Below are positions 1 to 8,785 of a DNA stretch of 64,000 bases, in pieces (position 1 is the stretch's first letter; every line of letters begins with the position of its first letter). The notes under the pieces were generated by a model. It worked only from the letters and a program-made list of their open reading frames with translations, had not been told where the DNA came from and made no database searches. The translations under genes were made by a program, and so were the position numbers. This DNA comes from Bacillus wiedmannii. Its GTDB lineage: Bacteria; Bacillota; Bacilli; Bacillales; Bacillaceae_G. Location: the NCBI RefSeq assembly GCF_001583695.1, contig NZ_LOBC01000050.1, positions 186,001 through 250,000 on the forward strand, given 5' to 3'.

Positions 1-694
1 CATCTTCTATTTTCCCTGTATTACTTAGTGGCCAAACTTCAATATTCGTTTTAATATTTTCAAATTCAGCTGTATACCTTTTCATTAATACAGGGCCATA
101 AATACGAGAATTTTTGAGCATTTCTTCTCCCCAATTCGTATACAACCATTTGTTCATTTTCCCTGGCAACTTTTCTATTAACATGTTTTGAGCAGCTCGT
201 TCTTTTGGTAAATCAAGTACTCCATATCCTTTAGCACTGTAGCTTTTCTTATTTGAAATACTTAACGTTTTCTTCTCAAATCCCCAATCTATTTCTGCCT
301 CATAGTTATCAGTTTTACTATCAAATCCATCCTTTTGAGCCACTTCTAGTGCATCTTGAATTACACCATTTTGAATCGGATATCTTTTTTTATATGTTAG
401 CTCAAAATCTTTACTAAATTCTTTCTTTCGAATTCTCGCAAACCACCCTTCATTACTTAAATTTTTATTTGCCGTATCTAAAAATTGCACTTGTATGCTT
501 TCATAATTTGTACCAGCCTGAAAATATTCTAATATCTCTTGGTTCATTTCTTTGTTGTAACCTAATACTTGTTCTGGCTTTAATAATAACTTCACTTCAA
601 AACTAGGTTTAATTGGACTAGTAGCAAACCCTTCCTGAACGTTATAAAGGAAACAACAAAAGAATATGCTTACGAATACAAATACTTTTTTCAT
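1..694 (-). CDS. Secreted CYTH-like protein, partial (runs off window start)
   Basis: The reading frame opens at ATG 694 with AAGGGG about 8 bases upstream and stays open to the window edge, so the C-terminus is missing. The first ~24 residues are a signal peptide (basic MKK, hydrophobic stretch, likely cleavage after EGFA). The mature part has beta-strand pairs such as FEVKLLLKPE, WFARIRKKE and FELTYKKRY, with alternating charged residues that resemble the CYTH/triphosphate tunnel fold. That resemblance is my reading and is not proven. The start lies 20 bases after the stop of the upstream beta-CASP gene, so it is probably the last member of the ABC transporter operon. A secreted CYTH-like protein beside a nuclease-like hydrolase is unusual; function unknown. 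Confidence 0.6.
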   Translation of the reverse strand, partial: MKKVFVFVSIFFCCFLYNVQEGFATSPIKPSFEVKLLLKPEQVLGYNKEMNQEILEYFQAGTNYESIQVQFLDTANKNLSNEGWFARIRKKEFSKDFELTYKKRYPIQNGVIQDALEVAQKDGFDSKTDNYEAEIDWGFEKKTLSISNKKSYSAKGYGVLDLPKERAAQNMLIEKLPGKMNKWLYTNWGEEMLKNSRIYGPVLMKRYTAEFENIKTNIEVWPLSNTGKIED

Positions 695-714
695 ATACCT
701 ATCCCCTTTACATT

Positions 715-1977
715 TTAAATGACTTCTATACGTTCCATAGTTAGTGAATACACATTTTCATATCCTGCTATGCTAAGCTTTTTCTGTAATCGATCCGTAT
801 CCTCTTTCAAAGCGTGTACTAACACCGTATGTTCTGGTAATAATGTATTTAACATCTCTTTCACATCTCTTATACTTTGGTGAACTTTATATGGAACTCG
901 CTTCACCCTACATTCTTTACCTACACGTTCTTTCAAAACTTTGTCTGCAAAACTCCCTTTAGCAATATGTCCAGTAAATATAATGGAATTTCGTTCTTCA
1001 TATCGCAGTTGTTCATAATATAACTGCGCTCGTTTCGTTTGCATATTCGCATCACTCATTACAACTATTCCATAACTATTTTGCGTACCGATGTCATGAT
1101 CCATAACGATTATGTTTCTTTTTAAACTCTCCAGCACCCGTTCAATTTCTTCATTATTTTTAATCCAATCTTTATATACGAACATCTCCTCAAATCCATC
1201 CAAAATTTCTTGATCTACTATAATGGGAAGTTCTTTATATTTTTCATATAAATACAATACGATATCTTGCGCCCTACCAAGCGGTGGCAACGGTAGTAAT
1301 GCTCTTCCTTTATTTTGCGCAACTCGTTCAATTTCTGCACACAGTTCGTTTACTCTTTCATGTTGCGAAACATCCTCAGTATGATAAGCGGCATCTACGA
1401 TTGCAACTTTTATATCGCCACGCAATTTCTCAGGTAAATTAGCTCGTAGTATGTTAGACTCTGCTGAGTAATCGCCAGAATAAAATACATATGTATGACT
1501 CATGTCCACTAAAAACCAAACAGCCCCTAATACATGCCCACTATACCCCCATTGAAAACGCAATGTAGGTGTAATCTGTATCCACTCATTCGGATTACTA
1601 ATTTCATCAATATATACATAATCTAAATCTTTAACATTTTGGTCGTTATAAGGTACATTCCATCCTTGCGTCAAATTATAGTTTCTCCATTTTTCATAAT
1701 AAGTGGGAAGTTGCTCCTTCGTATAACGAGTCGTCCAAATTTTTTTCTTATATCCATACTTCGCTAATAAAGGTAAGCCCATCGTGTGATCTTCATGAAT
1801 ATGTGATAAAAATACTGCATCTAAAAACGGTACAACTTCCCTCTCTATTTTTGGATAACTATCCTCATATGATCGATTAATACCACAATCAAATACTATT
1901 TTCGTCTCTTTATTTTTTACGAAGTAGCAGGAACGACCGTATTCTCCCGCTCCTCCCCATACTTCTATCCTCATCAT
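715..1977 (-). CDS. Beta-CASP metallo-beta-lactamase fold hydrolase
   Basis: A 420-residue protein of the metallo-beta-lactamase superfamily, RNase J/CPSF-like. Visible metal ligands are H59-x-H61-x-D63-H64 (SHIHEDH), H149 (GYSGHVLGA) and D170 (FYSGDYSAE). The C-terminal part carries beta-CASP-type histidines H366 (VPYKVHQ) and H388 (LVHALKED), so catalytic residues look complete. The start was set at ATG 1977: its ATGA overlaps the TGA of the permease gene (1974-1976), and a second ATG follows directly. A longer frame upstream lies inside the permease gene and is unlikely. Such proteins act on RNA or phosphodiester/phosphate ester substrates. The tight coupling to an ABC importer suggests it acts with the imported compound, which is inference. 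Cytoplasmic, as no signal peptide is seen. Confidence 0.82.
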   Translation of the reverse strand: MMRIEVWGGAGEYGRSCYFVKNKETKIVFDCGINRSYEDSYPKIEREVVPFLDAVFLSHIHEDHTMGLPLLAKYGYKKKIWTTRYTKEQLPTYYEKWRNYNLTQGWNVPYNDQNVKDLDYVYIDEISNPNEWIQITPTLRFQWGYSGHVLGAVWFLVDMSHTYVFYSGDYSAESNILRANLPEKLRGDIKVAIVDAAYHTEDVSQHERVNELCAEIERVAQNKGRALLPLPPLGRAQDIVLYLYEKYKELPIIVDQEILDGFEEMFVYKDWIKNNEEIERVLESLKRNIIVMDHDIGTQNSYGIVVMSDANMQTKRAQLYYEQLRYEERNSIIFTGHIAKGSFADKVLKERVGKECRVKRVPYKVHQSIRDVKEMLNTLLPEHTVLVHALKEDTDRLQKKLSIAGYENVYSLTMERIEVI

Positions 1978-3644
1978 GCTACCCCTTTTCGTTTTTGCTC
2001 CATATGTTGCAGAAGTAATAAACATATTGTTGTAAGTCCAACTGAAACGACAGCCATTGCCATTCCAATAGATACTTCTCCTTGTTCAAATTGAGCAAAA
2101 ATAAATGTTGCTGAAGTTTCTACTGATGGAGGCAGTATGAGAAGGGATGCTACTAACTCTCTTATCGAGATTGTAAATGTCATCGCCCATCCAGCAAGAA
2201 TACCCGGGATAATAAGAGGTAATATTATTTTTCTAAAAATATAAATATAATTTCCAGAAAAAATGGTTCCTGCCTGTACAAGAGAATCATCAATTTGCCC
2301 GAGCGATGCTTTTACATACTGCACCGTATAAGGTAAAAAAAGAACAACGTACGTCACGATAACCATGACTGGTGTATTGTAAATTGACATGGGCATATAG
2401 GGTGAATTCCAAAATAAAATCAGCCCTACAACCATCACGATTCCTGGTACCATATTCGGTAACATACCGCACATATCAAGCCATTTTTCAGAGGACTTTT
2501 TCCCCTTTCGAATCATAAGCGCCAAAAAGACTCCAATCATAACAGCAATAATCGCCGTTATAAGTGAAAATAGAAAACTGTTCCATAAAGCTTCTAATCC
2601 TGGAGATCCAATTGTAAATAATGCTTCATAATGGCTTGTTGTAAAGTTGTTTATATGCAAGCCGCCGCCTCTTAATTTTGATAATGAAGCAATCATTATA
2701 GAAAAGTATGGGATTCCAATTGATACGATTAATAAACCAATTACATAGCCCCATGCCACAACGCGTGTAAATATAGACAATGTATACCTTTTAGATTTCA
2801 CACCTTTTCCACTAACCATTGCATATGAATACTTTCGATTTAATACATTTTGCATATACCAAATGAGCATACATGCACTAAGTAATAAAGAAGATAATGC
2901 TGTTGCACTACTAAAATCAATCGGCCAACTCGAAATAAATTTATGAATCTCTGATGTTAACACATGAAATCCTATTCTTCGTCCGAATGTAGCTGGTGTT
3001 CCAAATTCAGCAATCGTCTTTACGAAAATGAGTAAAGCACCCATTACATAACTTGATACTAATAACGGCAATATTATTTTTCGTAAACGATAGAAAAAGC
3101 TTCCGCCATGAACTGCTGCCGCTTCTTCTTTACTACTCCCAATTTGAAGTAACGTGTTTTTCAACATGAAGTATAGGAATGGGAATAAATGCAGACTCAT
3201 AATTAAAACCATACCTCCTAAACTAAAAAACGAAGATGAAATCGTCTTTAGCATCGGAAAAAACTGTTCAAAATAGCCGTTCGGTTGCATGAACAAAATC
3301 CAGCCCATCGATCCAATATATGGCGGTGTCATAAATGGAATCATAAAAATAATATCTAACTTACTATACTTTCCAACATCTGTTTTGCTCATAATAAATG
3401 CTAATGGAAATGCAAATATGGTTGCTCCTATTACTACGAGTACACCTAGGAGCATTGAGTTTAGAAAAATCCCAGCTAATCCACCACTCTGCATCACTTC
3501 AAAAGGCTTTAAAAAATTCCAACTACTATTTTCATATACACTAGAAAATAAAATGAGAAAAAGCGGAATGACGATTAACATCGCCACAAGTAACAACGCT
3601 ACCGTCATTCCAACTTGTCTTACTGATACGAATCGATTTACCAT
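1974..3644 (-). CDS. Fbp-type ABC transporter permease, two fused permease domains
   Basis: A 556-residue integral membrane protein with about 12 hydrophobic segments. It is built from two tandem BPD-type permease halves (roughly 1-280 and 290-556), each with an EAA-like loop (SSKEEAAAVHGGSFF and DDSLVQAGTIFSGN) for docking the ATPase. This double-permease layout is typical of FbpB-like importers for ferric iron and of 2-aminoethylphosphonate-type importers. It follows the substrate-binding lipoprotein gene by 12 bases and its stop overlaps the start of the beta-CASP gene, so it lies mid-operon. The substrate cannot be told from the permease. Confidence 0.88.
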   Translation of the reverse strand: MVNRFVSVRQVGMTVALLLVAMLIVIPLFLILFSSVYENSSWNFLKPFEVMQSGGLAGIFLNSMLLGVLVVIGATIFAFPLAFIMSKTDVGKYSKLDIIFMIPFMTPPYIGSMGWILFMQPNGYFEQFFPMLKTISSSFFSLGGMVLIMSLHLFPFLYFMLKNTLLQIGSSKEEAAAVHGGSFFYRLRKIILPLLVSSYVMGALLIFVKTIAEFGTPATFGRRIGFHVLTSEIHKFISSWPIDFSSATALSSLLLSACMLIWYMQNVLNRKYSYAMVSGKGVKSKRYTLSIFTRVVAWGYVIGLLIVSIGIPYFSIMIASLSKLRGGGLHINNFTTSHYEALFTIGSPGLEALWNSFLFSLITAIIAVMIGVFLALMIRKGKKSSEKWLDMCGMLPNMVPGIVMVVGLILFWNSPYMPMSIYNTPVMVIVTYVVLFLPYTVQYVKASLGQIDDSLVQAGTIFSGNYIYIFRKIILPLIIPGILAGWAMTFTISIRELVASLLILPPSVETSATFIFAQFEQGEVSIGMAMAVVSVGLTTICLLLLQHMEQKRKGVA

Positions 3645-3656
3645 GTAATCACCATC

Positions 3657-4682
3657 TTATTGAAATACTTTCTTAAATTGTTTTCCTATTTCATCTTGTT
3701 CTTTCTCAACTGTCTTCCAATCAATATTTAATACGGGAATCTCTTCTACATTCGGTCTATTTTCAGCTTTTATATCTGTTCTGCCTGGTAATAAATACGC
3801 TTTAGCAACTTGTTTTTGCACATCATCTGATAATAAATAATCAATAAACTCTTTTGCACCTTCTACATTTTTACTATCCTTCATAATACCTGCTGCACGC
3901 GGGCTAATAACTGTTCCGCTTTTTGGATAGACAATATCAACCGGTTCCCCCTTTGCTTTTGCGCTGTACGTCATATAATCAACACCCGCAATTACCATGT
4001 CTTTCGCACCTGTTACTACTGGATCTAACGCTTCTTGGTTTGCACCTGCTACTGTAACTTCATTTTTCTTAAGCTGTTCAAATAAATTCCATCCATCTTT
4101 CCCATTCTTTTTCACATATCCTGTTACAAAGTCTAAAGCTGAACCTGAAAGTGCCGGATCTGGAAGGTTCACTTTCCCTTTCCATTCCCCTTTTGTTATA
4201 TCACTCCAATCTTCAGGCGCTGTCTTCACATTTTTTGTGTTATACACAATTCCTAACGCTGAAGCACTATAACCGAAATAGTGTCCTTTATCATCCGACC
4301 ATTCAGAACGAAGCTTATCAGCTTGTTTCGCTTCTTTATAAGCTAACGTTTGCCCATCCTTTTTTAATCCTTCCATCGCTGGTAAAGATGCAAGTACGAC
4401 AACGTCAACGACTGGATTTTTCTTTTCAGCTTCCATTCTCGCTAAAATCTTACCAGTTGTTCCTTGAAACATTTCTACTTTTATACCCGTTTTCTTTTCA
4501 AAGTCCTTTTGAATTTTTTCTGCTAATCCTTTTGGCCCCGCACTATATACAACAATTTTCTTTTCATTCGCATTTTTATTTTTAGCATCTGCACTACCTG
4601 TCTTTGAACTACACCCTGTTACTACAGCAGAAAATAATAACGTACATACAAATAAAGACTTAAGCGAACTGAATTTCTTCAT
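3657..4682 (-). CDS. Fe3+/aminoethylphosphonate-type ABC substrate-binding lipoprotein
   Basis: A 341-residue periplasmic-binding-protein-like lipoprotein. The N-terminus is a lipoprotein signal with lipobox VVTGC and Cys24 as the lipidation site. The mature part begins with KKIVVYSAG and has the two-lobed family II pattern of FbpA/2-AEP-binding proteins (GYSASALGIVYNTKNV, GEWKGKVNLPDP). I do not see the adjacent Tyr-Tyr pair used for iron by classical FbpA, so iron is not assured, and phosphonates or other anions are alternatives. The start overlaps the end of the ATPase gene by 23 bases, which suggests translational coupling. It would capture substrate outside the membrane and deliver it to the double permease. 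Confidence 0.87.
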   Translation of the reverse strand: MKKFSSLKSLFVCTLLFSAVVTGCSSKTGSADAKNKNANEKKIVVYSAGPKGLAEKIQKDFEKKTGIKVEMFQGTTGKILARMEAEKKNPVVDVVVLASLPAMEGLKKDGQTLAYKEAKQADKLRSEWSDDKGHYFGYSASALGIVYNTKNVKTAPEDWSDITKGEWKGKVNLPDPALSGSALDFVTGYVKKNGKDGWNLFEQLKKNEVTVAGANQEALDPVVTGAKDMVIAGVDYMTYSAKAKGEPVDIVYPKSGTVISPRAAGIMKDSKNVEGAKEFIDYLLSDDVQKQVAKAYLLPGRTDIKAENRPNVEEIPVLNIDWKTVEKEQDEIGKQFKKVFQ

Positions 4683-5652
4683 ACGATTCTCCCCCTATAT
4701 GATGAATATATTTTTTTGGCACATATAACGATACTGGTTTACCGATGCTTAATTTACTATTGTGATAAGCTGTCCATATTCCAAGTGCACCCATGTTTAC
4801 TTTCATTTCATACCGTTCTCCTACATATGTAACGTGCTGAATTTCACCTGTATACATTTCACACACTTCATTTTTCGTCCAGCTCACATGCTCTGGACGA
4901 ATCATTTGTTTACCCTCTACAAGCCAATTTGCCTTACCAACAAATTTTGCAACAAATTCATGAGATGGCTTCACATAAATGTCTTCTGGTGTTCCTTTTT
5001 GTAATACTTCTCCTTGTTTCATGACAATAATTTGATCTGACATTGACATTGCTTCTGTTTGATCGTGAGTGACATACAATGCCGTTAAACCGATCGAATG
5101 AACGATATCCATAAGCTCTAATCGCATTTCTTCTCTCAAAATTGCATCGAGTGCACTCAGCGGTTCATCAAACAAAATAAAATGCGGTTTTGTTACAATC
5201 GCTCTAGCAAATGCGACACGTTGCTGCTGTCCGCCAGAGAGTTCATGTGGATATCTTTTCTCCATCCCTTGCAGGCGAACTCGCTTTATTGCATCTTCTA
5301 CTTTTTCCCGTAATTGATTCGTTTGCTTTATAGCCCTTAAACCAAATGCAACATTTTCAAATACATTCATGTGTGGCCATAAAGCGAAATCTTGAAATAC
5401 CATACCGATATTACGTTCATGAGGAGATGTTTTTATTTTTTTCGCACTAGAATACATGCACGTATCTCCGAAATATATTTCTCCTTTATCTGGTTCTTCA
5501 AGTCCTGCAATCATTCTAAGTAAAGTCGTTTTCCCGCATCCCGAAGGTCCTAAAAGTGTGGTAAATTCACCTTGTTTCATGACAATTTGTAACGGCTTTA
5601 ACGCCTGCGTTTTTCCAAAATTCTTTTCTAATCCACTAATTTTAATGTCCAT
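4660..5652 (-). CDS. ABC transporter ATP-binding protein, FbpC/PotA type
   Basis: A 330-residue importer ATPase. Walker A is GPSGCGKTT at 35-43, the Q-loop glutamine is Q87, the signature LSGGQ is at 138-142, Walker B is ILFDE at 159-163 and the switch histidine is in YVTHDQ. A C-terminal TOBE-like regulatory region follows (from about residue 235, with MIRPEHV). It is the first gene of a minus-strand operon (ATPase, binding lipoprotein, permease, beta-CASP protein, CYTH-like protein) and lies divergent from a LysR regulator. All motifs needed for ATP hydrolysis are present. The family serves iron, polyamine or phosphonate uptake, and the substrate is undetermined here. Confidence 0.93.
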   Translation of the reverse strand: MDIKISGLEKNFGKTQALKPLQIVMKQGEFTTLLGPSGCGKTTLLRMIAGLEEPDKGEIYFGDTCMYSSAKKIKTSPHERNIGMVFQDFALWPHMNVFENVAFGLRAIKQTNQLREKVEDAIKRVRLQGMEKRYPHELSGGQQQRVAFARAIVTKPHFILFDEPLSALDAILREEMRLELMDIVHSIGLTALYVTHDQTEAMSMSDQIIVMKQGEVLQKGTPEDIYVKPSHEFVAKFVGKANWLVEGKQMIRPEHVSWTKNEVCEMYTGEIQHVTYVGERYEMKVNMGALGIWTAYHNSKLSIGKPVSLYVPKKYIHHIGGESYEEIQFA

Positions 5653-5704
5653 CGTTTCACCTCTCTCCCCTCACTCTTAACCTGCTTTCATTCTATATGG
5701 AAGA

Positions 5705-5732
5705 TTTATACTGAATGTTAATGTACTGTAAA
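5705..5732 (-). promoter_or_regulatory. Candidate sigma-A promoter of the ABC importer operon
   Basis: On the minus strand, TTTACA (5727-5732) and TATAAA (5705-5710) are separated by 16 bases, about 53 bases upstream of the ATPase start. The match is good but not perfect. It lies in the divergent region shared with the LysR gene. Confidence 0.5.
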
Positions 5733-5768
5733 GATTAAATTAAAAAACTTCTAATAAACTATTTATTT

Positions 5769-5787
5769 CTATAGATTTTTTCTATAG
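5769..5787. promoter_or_regulatory. Perfect dyad, candidate LysR operator
   Basis: CTATAGA-N5-TCTATAG, a perfect inverted repeat centred 35 bases upstream of the LysR gene start and about 125 bases from the divergent ABC operon. LysR-type proteins typically bind interrupted dyads in the divergent promoter they share with their target. Confidence 0.45.
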
Positions 5788-5812
5788 TTAGAAGAAAAAG
5801 GGGCAAATTGCC

Positions 5813-6706
5813 ATGAATCTCTTAAAATTAGAAATTGTAGTGCTTATTAAGAAATATAAAAAGCTTACGATTGTTGCAGAAAAACTTGGTATTAAACAAC
5901 CTACTATTACATTCCATATAAAAAGCTTAGAAGAGGAACTCGGTGTGTCTTTATTTGAATTACGTTCTGGAAGATATTTCTTAACAGAGGCTGGTGAGGC
6001 ATTGCATCATTATGCTTGTAAAATAGATGCACTTATGAAAGAAGCTAGGCGGGTCACGCAAGAGTTTAAAGATTTTCATAAAGGCGCTATAACAATTGGC
6101 GCTAGTTATGTACCAGCGACTTATCTTTTACCAGAAATTATTCACCAATTTCAATGTGAATTTCCAAATATAAAAATAACACTTATGGTAAAAACAGCTC
6201 CTGAAATTCGAACAATGCTACAAAATCATGAAATTGATCTCGGGGTAATTTCTGCAGCACCGTTTGATGAATCACTTTTAAAACAGACGATTGTAATGCC
6301 TGATACACTTGTTCTTGTTTTCTCCAAAGAACATCCTTTTTCAAAAAAAGAAAATGTATCATTACAAGACATTGAAAAGGAACGTATATTATTGCATCGT
6401 AATCCATCTACAACGAGAGATTTACTTACAAAATGGATGTTAGCTCATAACATTACATTCCAATCCGAAATTGAATTAGATTCATTAGAAACGATGAAAC
6501 AAATTTTAAAATACGGTGATGGTGTCGCTTTTATTTCTAAACTCGCTATTGAACAAGAAGTACAACGAAATGAACTATGCTACATACCTATCCCTGAATT
6601 TGAATTTCAGCGTAACATTTATACAATTCATCATGAGGACAGATGGAATTCTAAAATTATTTCTTTTTTACTACATAGCATCACTTCTTATGCAGAAAAA
6701 AGTTAA
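5813..6706 (+). CDS. LysR family transcriptional regulator
   Basis: A 297-residue LysR-type regulator. The N-terminal winged helix-turn-helix (about 1-60) includes KKLTIVAEKLGIKQPTITFH and SLEEELGVSLFEL. From about residue 90 comes the periplasmic-binding-like effector domain, starting with ITIGASYVPATYLLPE. The start ATG 5813 has AAAGGGG about 9 bases upstream. It is transcribed away from the Fbp-type ABC operon and so is the likely local regulator of that importer. The effector is unknown. A strong hairpin terminator follows the stop codon. Confidence 0.92.
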   Translation: MNLLKLEIVVLIKKYKKLTIVAEKLGIKQPTITFHIKSLEEELGVSLFELRSGRYFLTEAGEALHHYACKIDALMKEARRVTQEFKDFHKGAITIGASYVPATYLLPEIIHQFQCEFPNIKITLMVKTAPEIRTMLQNHEIDLGVISAAPFDESLLKQTIVMPDTLVLVFSKEHPFSKKENVSLQDIEKERILLHRNPSTTRDLLTKWMLAHNITFQSEIELDSLETMKQILKYGDGVAFISKLAIEQEVQRNELCYIPIPEFEFQRNIYTIHHEDRWNSKIISFLLHSITSYAEKS

Positions 6707-6735
6707 AAGGCTGTCGTTATACACGACAGCCTTTT
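6705..6735. terminator. Bidirectional intrinsic terminator
   Basis: Stem AAAAGGCTGTCGT (6705-6717) pairs with ACGACAGCCTTTT (6723-6735) around a 5-base loop. It sits between the convergent LysR gene (ending 6706) and the lipoprotein gene (ending 6747) and can serve both. Confidence 0.85.
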
Positions 6736-6746
6736 AAACAACAACT

Positions 6747-7271
6747 CTATTTATTTTTCTTCGCTTCAATTCTTGCTTGTGCCTCTTCAGCCTTATCTAA
6801 TGCTTCTGAAAATTTTTTCTCTTTTTCTTTCACGTCATCTATGCTATCGACAGCTTTGATAAGTTTATCAATTCCTTCTTCCTCTACTTTTCTACGCTTT
6901 GCCACTCTTTCATTTACTTTCTTTTCCACATCATTTGCTTTTTGAAGCATATTCTCTGCATTTGATGTTACAGCTGTTTCAAGTGCATCGTCCTTTTTCA
7001 TTTGTAACACTTCATTTGCAATATCTTTCGCTTCTAAATACTTACCGTCTTTTAATGCTGTTGCCCCGTGATCCATTCTCTCAGCAACTTCTTTATATGA
7101 TTTCGCTTCATTTCCTGATTTCTCTTTTTCTGCTTTTCCAAACCACATCGTTGCATCACTATATTTTTCATCTTTCAATGATTGCATACCTGTTTCAATA
7201 TATGTGTCATAGTTGCTACATCCAGCCATCACGACTAATAGAAAAAGCATAACAAAACTTAATTTTTTCAT
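6747..7271 (-). CDS. Helical lipoprotein of unknown function
   Basis: A 174-residue lipoprotein. The start was set at ATG 7271, preceded by AAGGAGA, because it begins with a clean lipoprotein signal (MKKLSFVMLF, lipobox VMAGC, Cys18). The remainder is nearly all alpha-helical and rich in Lys, Glu and Ala (MQSLKDEKYSDATMWFGKAE, then GATALKDGKYLEAKDIANEV), resembling two TPR-like helix pairs followed by a coiled-coil tail (KDKEKKFSEALDKAEEAQ-type). It lies alone between a terminator and an MFS gene. It should be anchored outside the membrane. Function not recognised. Confidence 0.8.
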   Translation of the reverse strand: MKKLSFVMLFLLVVMAGCSNYDTYIETGMQSLKDEKYSDATMWFGKAEKEKSGNEAKSYKEVAERMDHGATALKDGKYLEAKDIANEVLQMKKDDALETAVTSNAENMLQKANDVEKKVNERVAKRRKVEEEGIDKLIKAVDSIDDVKEKEKKFSEALDKAEEAQARIEAKKNK

Positions 7272-7397
7272 GATGTTTTCTCCTTTTCTTTGCTTGCTCA
7301 CTATACTGTAACATACATGAAAAAGAGTTTCAAAAACTAAAATACTAATTTGGTCATTTTTATAATGATAAGTCAAATTTTTATTATTTTCTTATTT

Positions 7398-8666
7398 TTA
7401 AGCCGACACGTCCACTTGTTTTTTCGCCATATGTTGCTTTACTCCAACTAATACAACTAACAATAAACCTCCGCCTAATGTCATCATAACAATGCTAGTT
7501 GGCAACATATCTAATAATAATCCATATACAATCATACCGAGCGGTGCAATTGCAGTAGCAATTGTTTCAAGTAGGCCAAACACACGCCCTAAGTAGCTCG
7601 GATCTGTCGTCTTTTGCATATGTACTTGCATCGGAATATTTACAATCATAATTGATATACCCGTTAACATCATAAAAGCAATATAGTAAATAAAACTTGC
7701 CACTTTTGGAATGGTAACTAACAACGGGAAGACTGTACATAAACTCAAACCAGCAAACAAAAACAGTCCCGTATAAATAGAACGAAACGGATTATTCACT
7801 TCTTTACGCACTGATAAAGCAATCGCCCCCATTAACATCCCGACTGCTAACATTCCCTCTACAACACCGAGTTGCTTTGAAGATAAATGCAATGTATGGA
7901 CGATAATGTATGGAAGTGCAACGGTTAGCCCACAAGCAAAAAAGTTTACCCACAATGCTATTTTCATTAAGCTATATATTTCATGCTGTCGTTTTACATA
8001 TGAAAAACCTTCTTTTATACTCGTCAAGAAATGCTCTTTACTCTCAGCCACTTCTTTTTTATATAAATCAAACACAATAAATAATTGCAAAATAACCGCT
8101 AAAAAGAATGTAATGCTATTTAACAAAAAGAACGACTTAATTGAAAAGAAACCAAATACAACTCCACCAATGATCGGCCCTAAAATATTTGATAAAGAAG
8201 CTGCCGTTTGATTTAAAGCACTCGCTTTTTGAATACGCCCCTCATCCACTAAACTCGGAATAGACGACGTTAATGCAACAGAATAAAAACTTGCGCAAAT
8301 TGATAATAATGCTGCTGAAATATAAATAAAAAGAAGTGATGGTCCAAATATAGTAGCAAGAATAAACATAATAAGCATCGTTAAACTACTTAATAAATCA
8401 GTTCCAATGACAAGCCACTTTCGATTCACACGGTCTGCTACAGCACCTGCAATTGGACCACAGATCATCCTTGGAAGTGATCCGCAAACGAGCGTAATTG
8501 CAAACCCCATTCCTGAACCAGTTGTCTTTAGTACGTATAACCCCATTGCGAACGTATAAATACCTGCTCCTAATAAAGACGTCATTTTTCCAATCATCAT
8601 TAAAATGATATTTCTCGTTGCAATCTTCATTCTTGAATCAGCTTGACCTATACTTACATCTTCCAT
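7398..8666 (-). CDS. MFS transporter, drug/siderophore exporter type
   Basis: A 422-residue major facilitator protein with about 12 hydrophobic segments and MFS-type loops (PIAGAVADRVNRKW after segment 2). The family exports drugs, macrolides or siderophores; the substrate cannot be read here. The start ATG 8666 has GGGGAGAG about 6 bases upstream. It is divergent from an XRE-TPR regulator. Its promoter (TTGTAA at 8731-8736, 18-base spacer, TATAAT at 8707-8712 on the minus strand) abuts a palindromic operator, so regulator and exporter probably form a switchable pair. Confidence 0.88.
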   Translation of the reverse strand: MEDVSIGQADSRMKIATRNIILMMIGKMTSLLGAGIYTFAMGLYVLKTTGSGMGFAITLVCGSLPRMICGPIAGAVADRVNRKWLVIGTDLLSSLTMLIMFILATIFGPSLLFIYISAALLSICASFYSVALTSSIPSLVDEGRIQKASALNQTAASLSNILGPIIGGVVFGFFSIKSFFLLNSITFFLAVILQLFIVFDLYKKEVAESKEHFLTSIKEGFSYVKRQHEIYSLMKIALWVNFFACGLTVALPYIIVHTLHLSSKQLGVVEGMLAVGMLMGAIALSVRKEVNNPFRSIYTGLFLFAGLSLCTVFPLLVTIPKVASFIYYIAFMMLTGISIMIVNIPMQVHMQKTTDPSYLGRVFGLLETIATAIAPLGMIVYGLLLDMLPTSIVMMTLGGGLLLVVLVGVKQHMAKKQVDVSA

Positions 8667-8685
8667 TATGACACTCTCCCCTTAA

Positions 8686-8706
8686 AAGTTAAATTGTGTT
8701 AAACTT
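8686..8706. promoter_or_regulatory. Palindromic operator, copy 1
   Basis: A 21-base imperfect palindrome of the form AAGTTwAAwTGTrTTwAACTT. It begins directly after the minus-strand -10 box (8707-8712) of the MFS promoter, a position where a bound regulator would block transcription. A near-identical copy lies 55 bases away. Confidence 0.6.
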
Positions 8707-8736
8707 ATTATATAATCAACTTTCCAATTATTACAA
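8707..8736 (-). promoter_or_regulatory. Sigma-A promoter of the MFS gene
   Basis: TTGTAA (8731-8736) and TATAAT (8707-8712) on the minus strand, 18-base spacer, about 45 bases upstream of the MFS start. Confidence 0.6.
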
Positions 8737-8740
8737 CAAA

Positions 8741-8761
8741 AAGTTTAATTGTATTTAACTT
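8741..8761. promoter_or_regulatory. Palindromic operator, copy 2
   Basis: AAGTTTAATTGTATTTAACTT, the second copy of the palindrome at 8686-8706 (read in the opposite sense they differ at only a few central bases). It ends 24 bases before the XRE-TPR regulator start, so it could also mediate autoregulation. Confidence 0.6.
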
Positions 8762-8785
8762 TTTTAATTATAAAGGAGCTACAAT

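Noticed and set aside
4151-4585. Long plus-strand frame opposite the substrate-binding protein gene
   Set aside because: Leucine/serine/phenylalanine-rich antisense of a clear lipoprotein gene, with no SD or domain.
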